A stretch of DNA of 64,000 nucleotides from NCBI RefSeq assembly GCF_014805625.2, contig NW_023998465.1, forward strand, positions 679,354 to 743,353, in the 5' to 3' direction. This document shows positions 24,281-34,734 of this stretch, one piece after another (position 1 is the first letter of the stretch; each line of letters opens with the position of its first letter). This stretch comes from Glossina fuscipes (lineage: Eukaryota; Arthropoda; Insecta; Diptera; Glossinidae). A model generated the notes under the pieces. That model did no database searches and was not told the origin of the DNA. It saw only the letters and a list, made by a program, of their open reading frames with translations. The position numbers and the translations under genes were made by a program.

Positions 24281-25555
24281 CGTTTTTCTTATTAAAGAAA
24301 AGATAGGGCTAGATCTCCTCCGCCCAATGAGAATGCAATGTCCGCGCGAACTGTATTGACTGGTTCTTTATTAGTGCAGCTTCCCCTTCTATCCCATACC
24401 ATGCTTCAGGTCGTATGGTATCTGATGCGAAATCTCACCGGAGGCTTTATTATTCTTCTTTCCTTATTTATTTTTCTTCCTTCTATCCAGTACAAAGGAT
24501 GTCAGAAGCCCCCGAGGCAATCTTCCAGCTTCGGCCTGTCAGCGTGAACGGCCTATTGCGGGAGTTTCGTGGTGGCTGTGCTTAGCCCAAATCGCGGGAA
24601 GAGCTTCAGCTCGGCACCTAGAGACATCTGTAACGCCAGAGCCATAATAACTGAGTTGGAAGCCCGCAACAATACTTGATTTCTGAGGAGTATCAGTTGA
24701 GGCATGGCGTGATCCTGAGTATCCACACGTGAAATATGTTGGAGAGTTAACAGCATCGTATCCTGATGTGTGGGCCGAATGTCCACAGCCGAACGCTTTC
24801 TTGGCCACCATAGAGAAAGCTTATGTTCATCAACCGGGACTTCACACTTGATGATGAATCATATCCCGATGTTTTCGGTTCCTGCTTTACTGATATTTTT
24901 GATTTACGCGAAAGAGGGAAAATGTGTATGGACCAAACTTCTAAGGGTCGTTTTGGTCGCACACTTAGTGTTGGTTTGATTTAATACTTCTCTTTACTAT
25001 TAGTTTTCATTTATATAACATTATCTTATCCCTTATATATACATATATATAAATATATATATATCTGTTGTTATCTATATGTATGCTATCTTATTAGTAG
25101 TATTAGTCTCGTAAACGTAGCTGTCTATTTTATATTTTATTGCTTCACATATATATTACATTATTTTCTTTTTGTAGATATAACATATATATTTGAATAC
25201 GTGAGTGGTCTGGTGTTTGGCTCCATATGTATCAACGTATTTTTTTTTTGCTGCACTTTCTGCATGAACTTGACGCACAAGTTTTGGATAAATGGTTCCA
25301 TTTAAAGCAGTCTGCTTTTAATAGTTAGAGGAATCTGATAAAGTGATATGATGCTTGAGTTCCTATGTTACAAAATCTTCATTTATTAACGTTTCGTTCA
25401 GTGGGTAATCACATGATTGCGACTTAATTTCTTGATTAGGGTCTGCAATAATAATGGGCTTCAAGTTCCAGTTTCAATACCAATATTGTTCAATGCTTGA
25501 CAGCATTCTCTAGTTGTATAATTAAGATTTTTGATTGAGGCGGCATTAGAAGTAG
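24281..25555. other. possible 3' UTR of the R1-clade relic, then AT-rich spacer
   Basis: Sequence up to about 24960 remains relatively GC-rich and may be the element's 3' UTR. From 24985 it becomes strongly AT-rich, with a TA-rich tract at about 25035-25075. No gene was recognised. Confidence 0.4.
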
Positions 25556-26798
25556 TTGATGATTGATTTATTATTTTTGCAATCAATATTGATGCAAGAA
25601 TTTTTTATTATTGTATTGTTCCCGCAAATTTGTCCAAACGAATATGCAATTGTTTTCAGTTGTAGACGAGTGCCTGGTCAATCTTTCAGTCTCTCTCTCT
25701 TTCAGCCACTTTATGTACATTGGATATCGGCTGGTTATGGATCGTGTGGACGAATAAGTCACAGCACTGCCTCCATTTGCTGTTATTACCATCAAACTTT
25801 TGGATGGATATTTTCGGAAATGGCTCTGCACAGGAAAGTGTTGTACGATGAATTCACGGGCTAATGCTCATCTCTTGCATGGATGTCACTTGCAGCTTAG
25901 TTAAAGCTTCAATATCCACGGCTTGCAGATGAGCTTAATCATCTTGATCTAGACCATTGTTCAAGGGATTTGTCGTATAAGTCCTTTAATTGACTTCATA
26001 AATTGTTTATGGTATTTATTTTAGAAAGACTCGCAATATATTTCTTTAACACTGCCATGCGAGCATAGATTTTGTTGAACAAACCATGTTGGGACCCATT
26101 CAATGACATCATATTGTCTTTTGAATGTTCTTAATTGGGGGGTGCACCTGTTCCGGTGCCAAATGATCCGTGTTGCTCTGCTTCGAAATATTGACTCGTG
26201 ACGCAAATATGCGTTACTTACCGTCTGATTCAGTTCCATTCTTTAGTAAGATGCACATATCGATCCTCAAAATAGAAGACCTTAGTCTTCCCATGTGCAT
26301 GATTCTTCTTGAAGTTACGCATGATGAACTGGATGTTCCTGCCAATGACCGCATAACGGTAACCTTTTGATATTTAAATTTTGTATTGATTAGGATTTTC
26401 TTGTGAGTTGAAGATATCTTTATTTATCTTTTAACGCATACCTTCAAAACGATATGTTTAATTGTCCGGGCTGGTTAATCCAAAGCGGACCTTGCAAATT
26501 TTTGCTGAATATCTGTAATGGCTGATCTAATAAAGATGACAATGTTTGTTGTTATTCCTGTTGGATAGCCCAAACGGCTTGAAATCAATATGTTGCTGAT
26601 TATGCAACGTGTAAATAGTAGTTTTGAATGGTCAGTCCAAGCATTGTTGCTTGAGCTGGCTTCACCTAATGGTGTAATGGGTTTTTTTATGTCGATTTAT
26701 CAGCGATATCTGTTTAAAATGTCTAAACGATTTCGTTGAAGAAACCAGCTAAAAAAACCTTTAATGTGCTGAAATTGGGACCTCATCAGGGTCACCAA
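25556..26798 (-). other. possible 5' internal region of an LTR element
   Basis: On the minus strand this sequence follows directly after the LTR and primer-binding site at 26799, where gag would be expected. I could not recognise gag domains. Frames are short and broken. The assignment rests on position only. Confidence 0.3.
26781..26798 (-). other. putative primer-binding site (tRNA-Trp type)
   Basis: The minus-strand TTGGTGACCCTGATGAGG immediately follows the LTR end. The first ten bases after the leading T match the complement of the tRNA-Trp 3' end including CCA, with later mismatches. Confidence 0.5.
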
Positions 26799-27362
26799 TG
26801 TATTGTGGACTCATGGAAAGGCCAAAAAAAACCTCGAAACCTTCCTGTTTGCTTAATTTATACGATACGTCCAAATTAAGTCAGCTTGATTTCATGTGTT
26901 GCCCCTCATTACTTGTAACGAAGAGGCAACAAAGCAAAAGACAATCAGACACAAAAAATAACTACGATCAATTATGTTGATAATAAAACTACATTTTATT
27001 GGAGATTAAACACTACAATCAGCGTAAAGTAATTAAGAATTATGCTCAAAATATCATATAAGTAAAGTTCACAAAATCCAACATCGGACTTTTCCAAATT
27101 TGCAGAATATAACAATTCAAATTTATGTCACTCAATAATGCAATGTAAACAAACAAAACTAAAAATGGAAAATGAGTGGACTAAATTGCTACATGTATTT
27201 ATTGACTTTAGTGAGCTATTAAAAGAGCAGCATATATGAATAAACACAAAAACGTATAATATAAAGTACGTTGACATGTATAGTTAAATGAACATTAAGA
27301 TATTGGAATAAAACAAAAACTGTAAAATCTTAATACAATAGAATATATGTTAAATCTGAACA
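26799..27362 (-). mobile_element. LTR of a gypsy-type (CsRn1/mag-like) retrotransposon
   Basis: On the minus strand the segment starts TGTTCAGATTT and ends CACAATACA, so it is bounded by TGT..ACA and is about 564 bp. Directly upstream is a purine-rich tract, GTGAAGCGGGAAGGAA. Directly downstream is TTGGTGACCCTGATGAGG, which resembles the 3' end complement of tRNA-Trp (TGGTGACCCCGACGTG) with three mismatches. A tRNA-Trp primer is known for CsRn1-type gypsy elements. A single LTR flanked by both signals is unusual (see findings). Confidence 0.55.
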
Positions 27363-27379
27363 TTCCTTCCCGCTTCACC
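27363..27379 (-). other. putative polypurine tract
   Basis: The minus-strand GTGAAGCGGGAAGGAA lies directly before the LTR start TGTTCAG. It would prime plus-strand DNA synthesis of an LTR retrotransposon. Confidence 0.5.
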
Positions 27380-27640
27380 AAAGGTCAAAAAAATTGATTA
27401 AATATATATAGTAAAATTCTTTTGGGAAAATGGTATTGGCGTTGATGCATTAATAGGTGGTTCGTTATCCTGATCGGATAGATCGTGGAGTGCTGTGACA
27501 GGCGGTTGAGCAGCTATAGTCCCTTCCTATAGTCCCTGAAAAGTCTTGTGAAGAGAAATATAATGGTAACGGTTAGGCCGGCGGCGGGGTCGCTTTGTCT
27601 CAGAGTTTGCAGCTAGACCAGACCACCAATTCTCTTAATC
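27380..27640 (-). pseudogene. possible pol/env 3' end of an LTR element
   Basis: The minus strand, read towards the polypurine tract, contains TKRPRRRPNRYHY and then PPVTALHDLSDQDNEPPINA, ending at a stop near 27405. The basic, proline-rich stretch resembles gypsy-type pol C-termini. It is short, has an internal stop, and has no catalytic domain, so the call is weak. Confidence 0.35.
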
Positions 27641-29246
27641 TAAAAAGATAAACATTGAAAGTCGTTCAAGGAGCAACTGACGGCGTTCGAGCTAGTAGAT
27701 TCACTTAAGTGAATCACCTGTGTGAACGAGGCTGAACTTTACAGTCACGTTCCATTTGCATATAGAGGCAATTAACATTGGTTTGGATGACCCAAAAAAT
27801 AGATGGAATCGAAATGGTCATTGTGTATGCACGCTGCCAGTTGAATGCAGCCGAGAGAGATTAGTTTGTGAGGGAAACGGAATTTGAAGAAAATCTGTAC
27901 GGGGTAAGAAAAATAAAAATCAAAACATCAAGGGTTATTATATTTAATAATTATTAAATAATGAATTCAAATATACACAAATAAGAAGAAAAGCGAAGGC
28001 ATGTATACAACCAGCACGGAGGCACACGCAAAAACAGATTAGAACCAAATTGAAAGTGTATCCCTGAGCCATCGCAAACATACCAGAGCTTGGGAACCGA
28101 TACATTAAACAACACCAATTAAATTACTAATCATAATCAGATGTTGAGATTGCAAGGTACTTTAATACAACATAAGTAAACCGCGTGTATTAAGCAATAG
28201 TGTTTTGAATTTAAAGATATTGCGATTAAGTGGTAGACATCATTTAGGTTTCTGCAAATAATTCTAAACGGGTTAAATTGGTCAGAATTATATTTACAAT
28301 GGTCAGAATTATATTTACTCAGCTTAATGAATATAAGGTGCCTAGGGAAACGATTACGGACGTTGAAGCTTATCTAACCAAGTAATGTGGACGAATCAAT
28401 AGGATCATTAAATAATTTTATTAACCAAGAATGAATCTACGTTTCTCCACTGACGATAAGTATAACAGAAGCAACCTACTTTCATAAGGAGGTAAAGAGA
28501 CTAATGGGTCCCAACCCCAATTCCTTAGGGCAAACAGCAAGAATTAGTTTCGAGAGAATTAAATTGGATCTACATATCACCTATACCAAGGAGACCACAG
28601 AATAGAGGCATACTCCAGTCTTGGTCTAACTAAGCACAAGTATGGTCTTTTTGTAATGTAAGGATCCTTCAGGTCTTTAGACCACCTCTTAATAAAACTT
28701 AGCTTTACTGAAAGAGGCCTAGCTGTACATAAAAAGAGCTCAAACTATAAATTAAAATGTAATCTTCCGTCGAATATAACCCTTTAATCGATGAACGAAC
28801 TGACGTTCTCTCCACTTGTATGAGCCAACGAACTACTCAGTACTGAATGACTTTCTTCTTAAGAAAGAAAGCTTCTTGCCTTTTTTTAGATTTAATTTCA
28901 TAAGACTTAGTGGACACCATGTAACCAAATTGTTTAAGCAAATGTGAAGCTGACACGATTGCGATTCCAAGAATAAGGAATAATAGAGTTTAACATCGTT
29001 AGCGTACATTAAGATCTGGTTGGATTAAATCAACGAGTGGAGATCATTAGCGTGTAAATCAAATAATAGCGATTCTTGGTGATTACCTTGAGGGACTCTA
29101 GACGTCACGGGAAATTCATCCGAGATGATACAATTAAACAGAACCCTGAACGCTCTGTTATGCAGCTACAAACTTACCCGTTTGACTCAATTCATAGACA
29201 GGAAAACGAGAGTGACTTGAAGGTCAATAAGTTATGGTTAAGTAAG

Positions 29247-29630
29247 TCAATGTTCTTTATTTGTTTTGGAGTCGACAAAACGAAAAAAATAACTCGGATT
29301 AACAAGCAGTGAGGCTTTTGTAAATCGAAGGTATCTGCAATAATATTGGTGGTTGAGATATTTAAATCTATGCCTTGCTGCAGAATAAGCAAAACAATCA
29401 CAACCAGAACCCTTTTTCATGAATTTGTTGAAAACTTCGTTTGTCCTATTTTTTAATTGTCTTGTTAAACCATAGCACCTACTGCGAGGGTAAGGTTGCT
29501 TGATCAAACGAACGAATACAGAAATAGCAGTTAAAAAGCAGTTAAAATAGTAGTTAATAGTAGTGCCTGTAAGAAAAGGAAATACGAATTGATGGATGTT
29601 ACGGATTCTCAGGTAAACAAGTAGGTGCAC
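29247..29630 (-). pseudogene. LINE endonuclease-RT linker relic
   Basis: The frame contains PRSRCYGLTRQLKNRTNEVF followed by NKFMKKGSGCDCFAYSAARH. This is the typical 'PPW....L......N.....F..SGS..DY..F..LR' linker. The same linker occurs at 52640-52760 as RSRCPPWVNKR..FKKFMKSGSAYDYF. It shows that both copies belong to related families. Confidence 0.65.
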
Positions 29631-29749
29631 ACCGATGTACGACTATCTCTGGCAAAGCAAAGATATAGCATTCTGCCAATACAATTAGAAATACGGTTGT
29701 TTTGCAATAAATTACGATCACATAATTTATTAAAAAACACGATAGTTTA

Positions 29750-30179
29750 TTTAGATTGTTGAAGTGGGAACCATGCAGGCAGAGTTATTAGTACAGCACC
29801 ACAGTCGTGACAAATTTAAATCCTTCAACGCTTTGACTATATAAGTAGGTTTAGACTTTTCGGTCACTTCAGATATGAAGGCAGCATGTTTCTTATAAAT
29901 TGACATATCCCCATATGAAGGAATGTAGGAGCAAGTTATATATAACTGTTTATAGACAATTTTCGTGCGAATGGCAATAAATTCAACCTCGGGAAGATTA
30001 GGAAATTTAATTGGATAGGGCGGGACTGCAGCAGATGTTACAATTATAAAACCATCATTAATGCAAGCCAATCGACTCTTTTTAAAAATCTGGAAAGAAA
30101 TGTGAAAAAATTCTGATAAGTGTAAATAAGGCTTTAACCAAATTTCAGTGAAAGCCTGACAGGAAAACTGCATACTCAT
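29750..30179 (-). pseudogene. LINE endonuclease relic
   Basis: A 142-codon frame shows FTEIWLKPYLHLSEFF (LTETWL block), VEFIAIRTKIVYKQLYITCS (EF.A.K block) and YIPSYGDMSIY. KDLNLSRL takes the place of GDFNL, so the catalytic GDFN motif is degenerate (KDLN). The N-terminal catalytic residues before TEIWL are not visible in this frame. Confidence 0.75.
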
Positions 30180-30415
30180 AGAATTTAAGAAAGCAGAGCG
30201 AATTTATGAGGTTAAGCCTCTAACATTTTGGTCAATGAAAGTTACTTAGCCTGAAGAAAGTTTTTTGAGGGTGGAAAAGCTCCAACATTATAATATTACG
30301 GACTCGATCCCTATTAATGAATTCTTTAATAAAGGGTCCAACTGACCACATTGGTTTCTTTAACAAAATTTCCATAAATTCAGTCGGAACTATTACTTTA
30401 AAAGACTAGATAGCT

Positions 30416-31013
30416 CTATTTATAAATGCTTGCACGTTTCAAGCTTACAAACGGAGCTTTTTCAGCCAGATAACTGTTTACGTTATCAACAGAGGTGTCG
30501 GGCGCCATTCTTAACACGAACCTTTCTTGGCGAGAATATAGACGGCACGAGCAGCTTGTGCGACTTGCATAGCATGCTTGCCAGCAGATCCCTCGAATCC
30601 TCTGGGGGAGAAGGGGAATTGATACTTTTATTAACAATTTTGGTAGATGTACATAGATTAGTCTAGATGGCACCACTAAAAGGAGATACCCTTGCCACTT
30701 CAGAGAAGCTAGAGCGAGGAGCCCTTCCCAATTCGTTTGAAACTTTTTCACTATCGGCGGCCTTCTCAACGACAGTGAAACCGCTACCGTTTTTCGGAGG
30801 CAAGGGCGAAGCACTCACATGAGTCGAAAATTGAGATTTAGGTGAACGTGCACTTGAAGTATTATATGCTACAATACTTGTCAGTCTTTTATAGGGTGAG
30901 GTAGAAGGAGAATGCTCGAGATAACGGCACTCATTGAAGATTACATTGATTTTCTCAAATTTCCCTGTAAAAGTCAACGTCCAGCAAAAGCCGTTAAGAG
31001 CTGCACACGGCAA
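30416..31013 (-). pseudogene. putative LINE ORF1 relic
   Basis: Two overlapping minus frames (31013-30663 and 30814-30416) lie just upstream of the endonuclease, where ORF1 belongs. The first is rich in Ser and Pro in its middle (HVSASPLPPKNGSGF). The second ends with basic and Cys-containing sequence. No unambiguous RNA-binding motif is visible, so the call rests mainly on position. Confidence 0.45.
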
Positions 31014-31195
31014 AAGCGGTCGCGCAACAAGCAGGTCATGGATCGTTCAGACTTTTTTCGACATGGTGTCGTAGAACTCTCCTTGCCGAAAAATACTACA
31101 CAGAATATACAATGATGGCACACTCAATAACAATTCGTCAATGGATAGCACAATACAAGTGAAATTAGGAAACGTGTGTATGTAAGCACAAATAT

Positions 31196-31487
31196 TGTTA
31201 CGATATTCGTATCACTAGATCGTGGGTATTCTTTTTAAGAGAAATACACGTGTACGTTTTCAAAAAAAGACTCTTTTATTTACATTTTACTTTGGCATTA
31301 CTCTCGATGTATCATCTTTATTATTCTTTTTCAACTCAAATATTCTTGTCCGACTGACTCTGCCTTCCACAAATGGTCTATTTATATACATTTTTACAAG
31401 CACATTACTATTACCTAAGTTCATGACCTCGGTTTTAATTCGTTAACTTGCTTTTCCGGCAATCATTTTCCTCGGCCGGAAGCTGCA
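31196..31487 (+). mobile_element. possible LTR with adjacent primer site
   Basis: A 292-bp segment starts TGTTACGATATTCG and ends AGCTGCA. It is followed at once by TGGCGACCCGCGAACG, which has the TGGCGACC start seen in primer-binding sites of some insect gypsy elements that use tRNA-Arg. A TATA-like TATTTATATAC lies inside. No matching second LTR or gag is visible. It is offered as a candidate only. Confidence 0.3.
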
Positions 31488-31780
31488 TGGCGACCCGCGA
31501 ACGTGCCCTTGGGTTTTCCCTCTTTAGGGTATTTATTTTCTTTCGGGAAAATCAATTCTGGAACAATGAACTCGATGTAGGATTTCCGCAACAATATAAT
31601 CAATTGGAAATTAAAAAATACACTATATTAATGATCGTTGAGCTATCGGTGCTATTGCTATTGCTCTCGCTGCTATTGATGGAGATGATAATGATGATGA
31701 TATTGTTGTTGATGTTCAATTTGGTTTTGCTTTATAATTGGTTTTTGGTGTCGGTGCTATTAAATGTTTCCCACTAACTA
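31488..31780. other. unclassified spacer with TGA/TTG-rich tract
   Basis: Sequence between the candidate LTR and the I-clade copy. It includes a TGATGATGATATTGTTG-like low-complexity patch near 31690. No gene was recognised. Confidence 0.45.
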
Positions 31781-32840
31781 TTATTATTATTATTATTATT
31801 ATAATAATTATATAATAAAACTAGCAACGCAGGCTATCGACTCTAGTTTATATAAATGTACATTAGATATTGAGCCTAGTAATTTTAATAGTATAATATA
31901 TTGAATTGATATGCTGTTTTGAAGCTGATTTTAGAATGTCCAAAGGGTTAGTCGCTCCAAATGCAATACTTCTAGCCAAGGAAAACTTAAGGCAGTCGCA
32001 GAGAATGTGCTTTATAGTTAGAGTTTGTCTTCAACTGCAGATTGGTGAGGAAGACTTCTTCAAGATCCATTGGTGAGTTGCGATAGTATGACCAAAACGA
32101 ATTCTCGAAAATATTTGGATCTTCATTTTTTCAATTTGTGTTGGATATAAAGGTGGAGCTAATTGAGGTTTAATGGAGGAGTAGTGTTGATGATGGTATT
32201 GTAGATTTCCTTCTGTAATTTTCTCTTCAACTTTTCTTCCAATGTATCTTTGAAGATCCAACTTTCCATGACATCATCCATAATTAGAGGAGCAGAAGCA
32301 GCATACTTTGCCGCTCGATCAGCCTGCGCATTTCCCAATAAACCGATGTCACTTGGTACTCATAACATTCTAATATTTCCGTCGGGTGTTGTAATTATAT
32401 TCCTTAATTTGTTGATGGTGCTCCATCTCGTAGTCGAAGGATTCCGAAAAGCTTGTAATACAGACAAACTGTCGGTAACCATAATGGTTTTAAGTGTTGT
32501 TTTCTGGGCAAGGTTCGTAGCGTCAAGGATAGCTCTGTCTGCGGTTGTGAAAGTTGAAGTACTTTCGTGAAATATATGATTGAAAAGAACCCGTCCTGAA
32601 ACATCTACCACGGCACAAACAGGAGGCCTGCCGTCGTGTATAAAAGATTTCAACCGTTACTCTCCAGTACTTGGGGTTTTTCAGCTATTAGATTCCTGAA
32701 GACGTAATTAGGAGTATCTTTTTTCTTGAGCACAGACAGCGAAATGTCAAAAGGACAGTCTTTCAAAATCCATGAAGGTTTAACACCACAATAGCGGAAA
32801 AATTTAAAGGGAATGTCCAATTCCTTTGAAACGTACAAAC
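31781..32840 (-). mobile_element. I-clade LINE, 5'-truncated copy with RNase H and (TAA)n tail
   Basis: The minus strand runs from ORF2 sequence upstream of RNase H (32838) through RNase H (32655-32290), the C-terminal tail and the 3' UTR, to a tail of TAA triplets (complement at 31781-31803). Its last 470 bp align with 14868-15384. The combination of an RNase H domain in ORF2 and a TAA tail fits the I clade. Short indels break the frame, so it is inactive. Confidence 0.8.
32260..32838 (-). pseudogene. I-clade ORF2 RNase H domain relic
   Basis: Reading on the minus strand: PSWILKDCPFDISLSVLKKK, a frame break near 32652, FIHDGRPPVCAVVDVSGRVL, STFTTADRAILDAT, IMVTDSLSVLQAF, and VPSDIGLLGNAQADRAAKYA. 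RNase H degrades the RNA strand during reverse transcription. The first catalytic Asp lies in the block usually YTDGS, here IHDGR. The second acidic residue (usually AE) reads AD in TTADRAIL. The third is in VTDSL, and the last in AQADRAAK. Frame breaks and substitutions make it a relic. Confidence 0.8.
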
Positions 32841-33135
32841 AATAGTCAATTGCAGATGGTGATTTTGAGTTTTCCTCTAACTATAATTATTTCGTATGTT
32901 TCAAAATACGAGATTGTTGTTATCGTAGATTGTATGATGATTCCAGGTAATGACTCAATGGCTGATGTCTTTATCAGTTTATCACTTATATTGTTTCTAG
33001 TTCCTTAACAGTCATTCGAGACAAAGGCATTAATCCCTTGCAGGGTAGAAATGAATGTTTTAATGTAATTTCGCTATAAAAACTAATTTTGCCTTCCTTA
33101 GTTGCTCTTAAACGCAATCAATCCAAATTTTTAGT
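32841..33135. other. no recognisable gene
   Basis: Spacer between the I-clade copy and an integrase scrap. It may hold further unreadable ORF2 sequence of the I element. Confidence 0.4.
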
Positions 33136-33310
33136 GAAAAAAGCTAAAAACCACCGAACAGAAGTAACTGAACCCCATTTGATACCACCTTATTCGCCGC
33201 TTGAGAACGCTGCAGAGCGTACAGTAAAAAGCATCATCGTTCAATTCGATATGAACGTGCCGTAGAGCGCACATCCTCGGTTTAAAACTGATGCTCAGGC
33301 GCGTCCTTGG
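33136..33310 (+). pseudogene. LTR-retrotransposon integrase fragment
   Basis: The + strand reads TEPHLIPPYSPLENAAERTV then KSIIVQFDMN. It resembles the end of the retroviral-type integrase core, 'H....PY.P..NG.AER.V...K', including the catalytic Glu in AAER. The Asn-Gly is replaced by Asn-Ala. It is only about 50 codons long, with a stop near 33265. Confidence 0.5.
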
Positions 33311-34105
33311 AGCAAAGCTATTGAGAATTACGAGAAGAACGAGACACTAAGGACGGTTGGCCCATGGCCGTCAGAAATCAACCCAAATTCAATGACGCTC
33401 TGGCGGAAATCTGTCAGGTTGTACACATATTTCTGACTTGGGTTCAGACATCTCACATGAAACATCCACGGAAAATCGAGTCAAAATGGCTTTTTTAATG
33501 GAGAGTTCTACTGGTTCACTCTTACCAGGCTCCAGTAGGTTAGGCTGTTGCCAAATCCGAGGAGGTTCCTAAGTGCTGATCCGTTGTAATTTGATCTACT
33601 TGATGACATTAGGAAACATATTCGTTAGGAATGCAGACTTAAAAACTAACCGGAATAACTGAGATGTTCGATTTTTTTTATTATTGCAGTTATTAGAAAA
33701 CGACTTTTATTTACTTATTTGAATTTAATTGAATAAACTTAAATATTACACCATTGTCGATTATGAAATTGGTGATGGGGCATTTTTTTATGGTCTGGCA
33801 CGAGGACGTTTTTAATTGTAGGGACAAAGAAACTCTTTCAAAAACAAATCTGATTATAATACATGAATCATAATACATAAGCAAATAGGGAAGTTAGCTT
33901 AGCCAAAGAGAAAACGGTAAATACGAAAATTTCCAGTAGAGGAAATTTTTAATACTCACAATGTACAATTCCATAGTTTTTAGACCCATTTTGCTTTAAC
34001 TATAACTGAGTTAACCTTTTAAGGTGAAGGATTGTGTAATTTATATAAATATATAAATAAGTATATAGAAAATATCAGTATTTAATGTTATTGGCAATTC
34101 TGTGT
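33311..34105. other. no recognisable gene
   Basis: AT-rich spacer. 33311-33600 is slightly more GC-rich and may continue the integrase element, but no frame supports this. Confidence 0.45.
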
Positions 34106-34254
34106 TATTTATTTCCTTTATTTATTTTATTTCACCCATTTATACATGAAATTCAACTAAAGAAACTTACAGTCGAATTCAGTGCATTTTAATAGAAAAT
34201 CTTATACTAATTGTTTTAAAACTAGTATACAATAAAAACGAAGAAAAAAGAAGA

Positions 34255-34438
34255 AGAATATTATTATTATTAATATAAATTTAGCCAGAGAATAAATTCT
34301 AAGACTAAAAAGTCTTAAAGCACTAGCATCTAAGGCTTTCGGCTTTATTTAAAACTCTACCGCACTTGAGATTTGAACCCACGACCATTGAGTTGCTAGT
34401 CGAGAGTCTTGCCTACTCGGCCACTCCGGCGGGAAAGA
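34255..34438 (-). mobile_element. tRNA-derived SINE inside LINE 3' UTR
   Basis: The minus strand starts CCCGCCGGAG. An A-box TGGCCGAGTAGG (34412-34423) and a B-box GGGTTCAAATC (34370-34380) are spaced as in a polymerase III tRNA promoter. A body without coding capacity follows, then an ATT-rich tail at 34260-34277. The LINE 3' end at 43.0-43.2 kb lacks this segment, so it was inserted here. Similar TTCTTC-rich sequence on both sides may be target duplication. Confidence 0.7.
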
Positions 34439-34734
34439 AGAACAATAATAAGAAAGTAAAAAAAAAGGAGAGAGAAAAAAAGCTTGTACACAGCTAGTAC
34501 AGAAGCACACCCGCGACAAGAACAGATCCAGTGCAAGTGAGCTCCAAAACCATTGCAAACATGCATAAGCTTGGCAACAAACACGTTAACAACACAATAT
34601 TATTTTAAATAAAAAATAAGCTATTAAGAATGTAATGTTAATTTAATTTCGACAGAGATAAGGCAATGTTGCTTTAATGGACTTTAAAGAGTCCGATAAT
34701 GAGAAAAATTGATAGATATCATTTATAATCAAGC

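Larger units (their letters stand above)
27960..31115 (-). mobile_element. near-full-span degenerate LINE, same family as 34-36 kb
   Basis: Read on the minus strand, ORF1-like sequence (31013-30416) comes first, then the endonuclease (30179-29750), linker (29630-29300), reverse-transcriptase remnants (about 29200-28750) and a 3' UTR ending near 27960. The 3' part aligns block by block with 34480-35230, for example 'GAATGACTTTCTTC', 'GAAAGAAAGCTTCTT' and 'GACGTCACGGG'. The central reverse transcriptase between the linker and the 'FRVLF' block is missing. Stops occur throughout, so it is dead. Confidence 0.75.

Noticed and set aside
24539..24811. Minus-strand 90-codon frame
   Set aside because: No family resemblance. 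It lies in the probable 3' UTR of the R1-clade relic and overlaps another minus frame of equal length.
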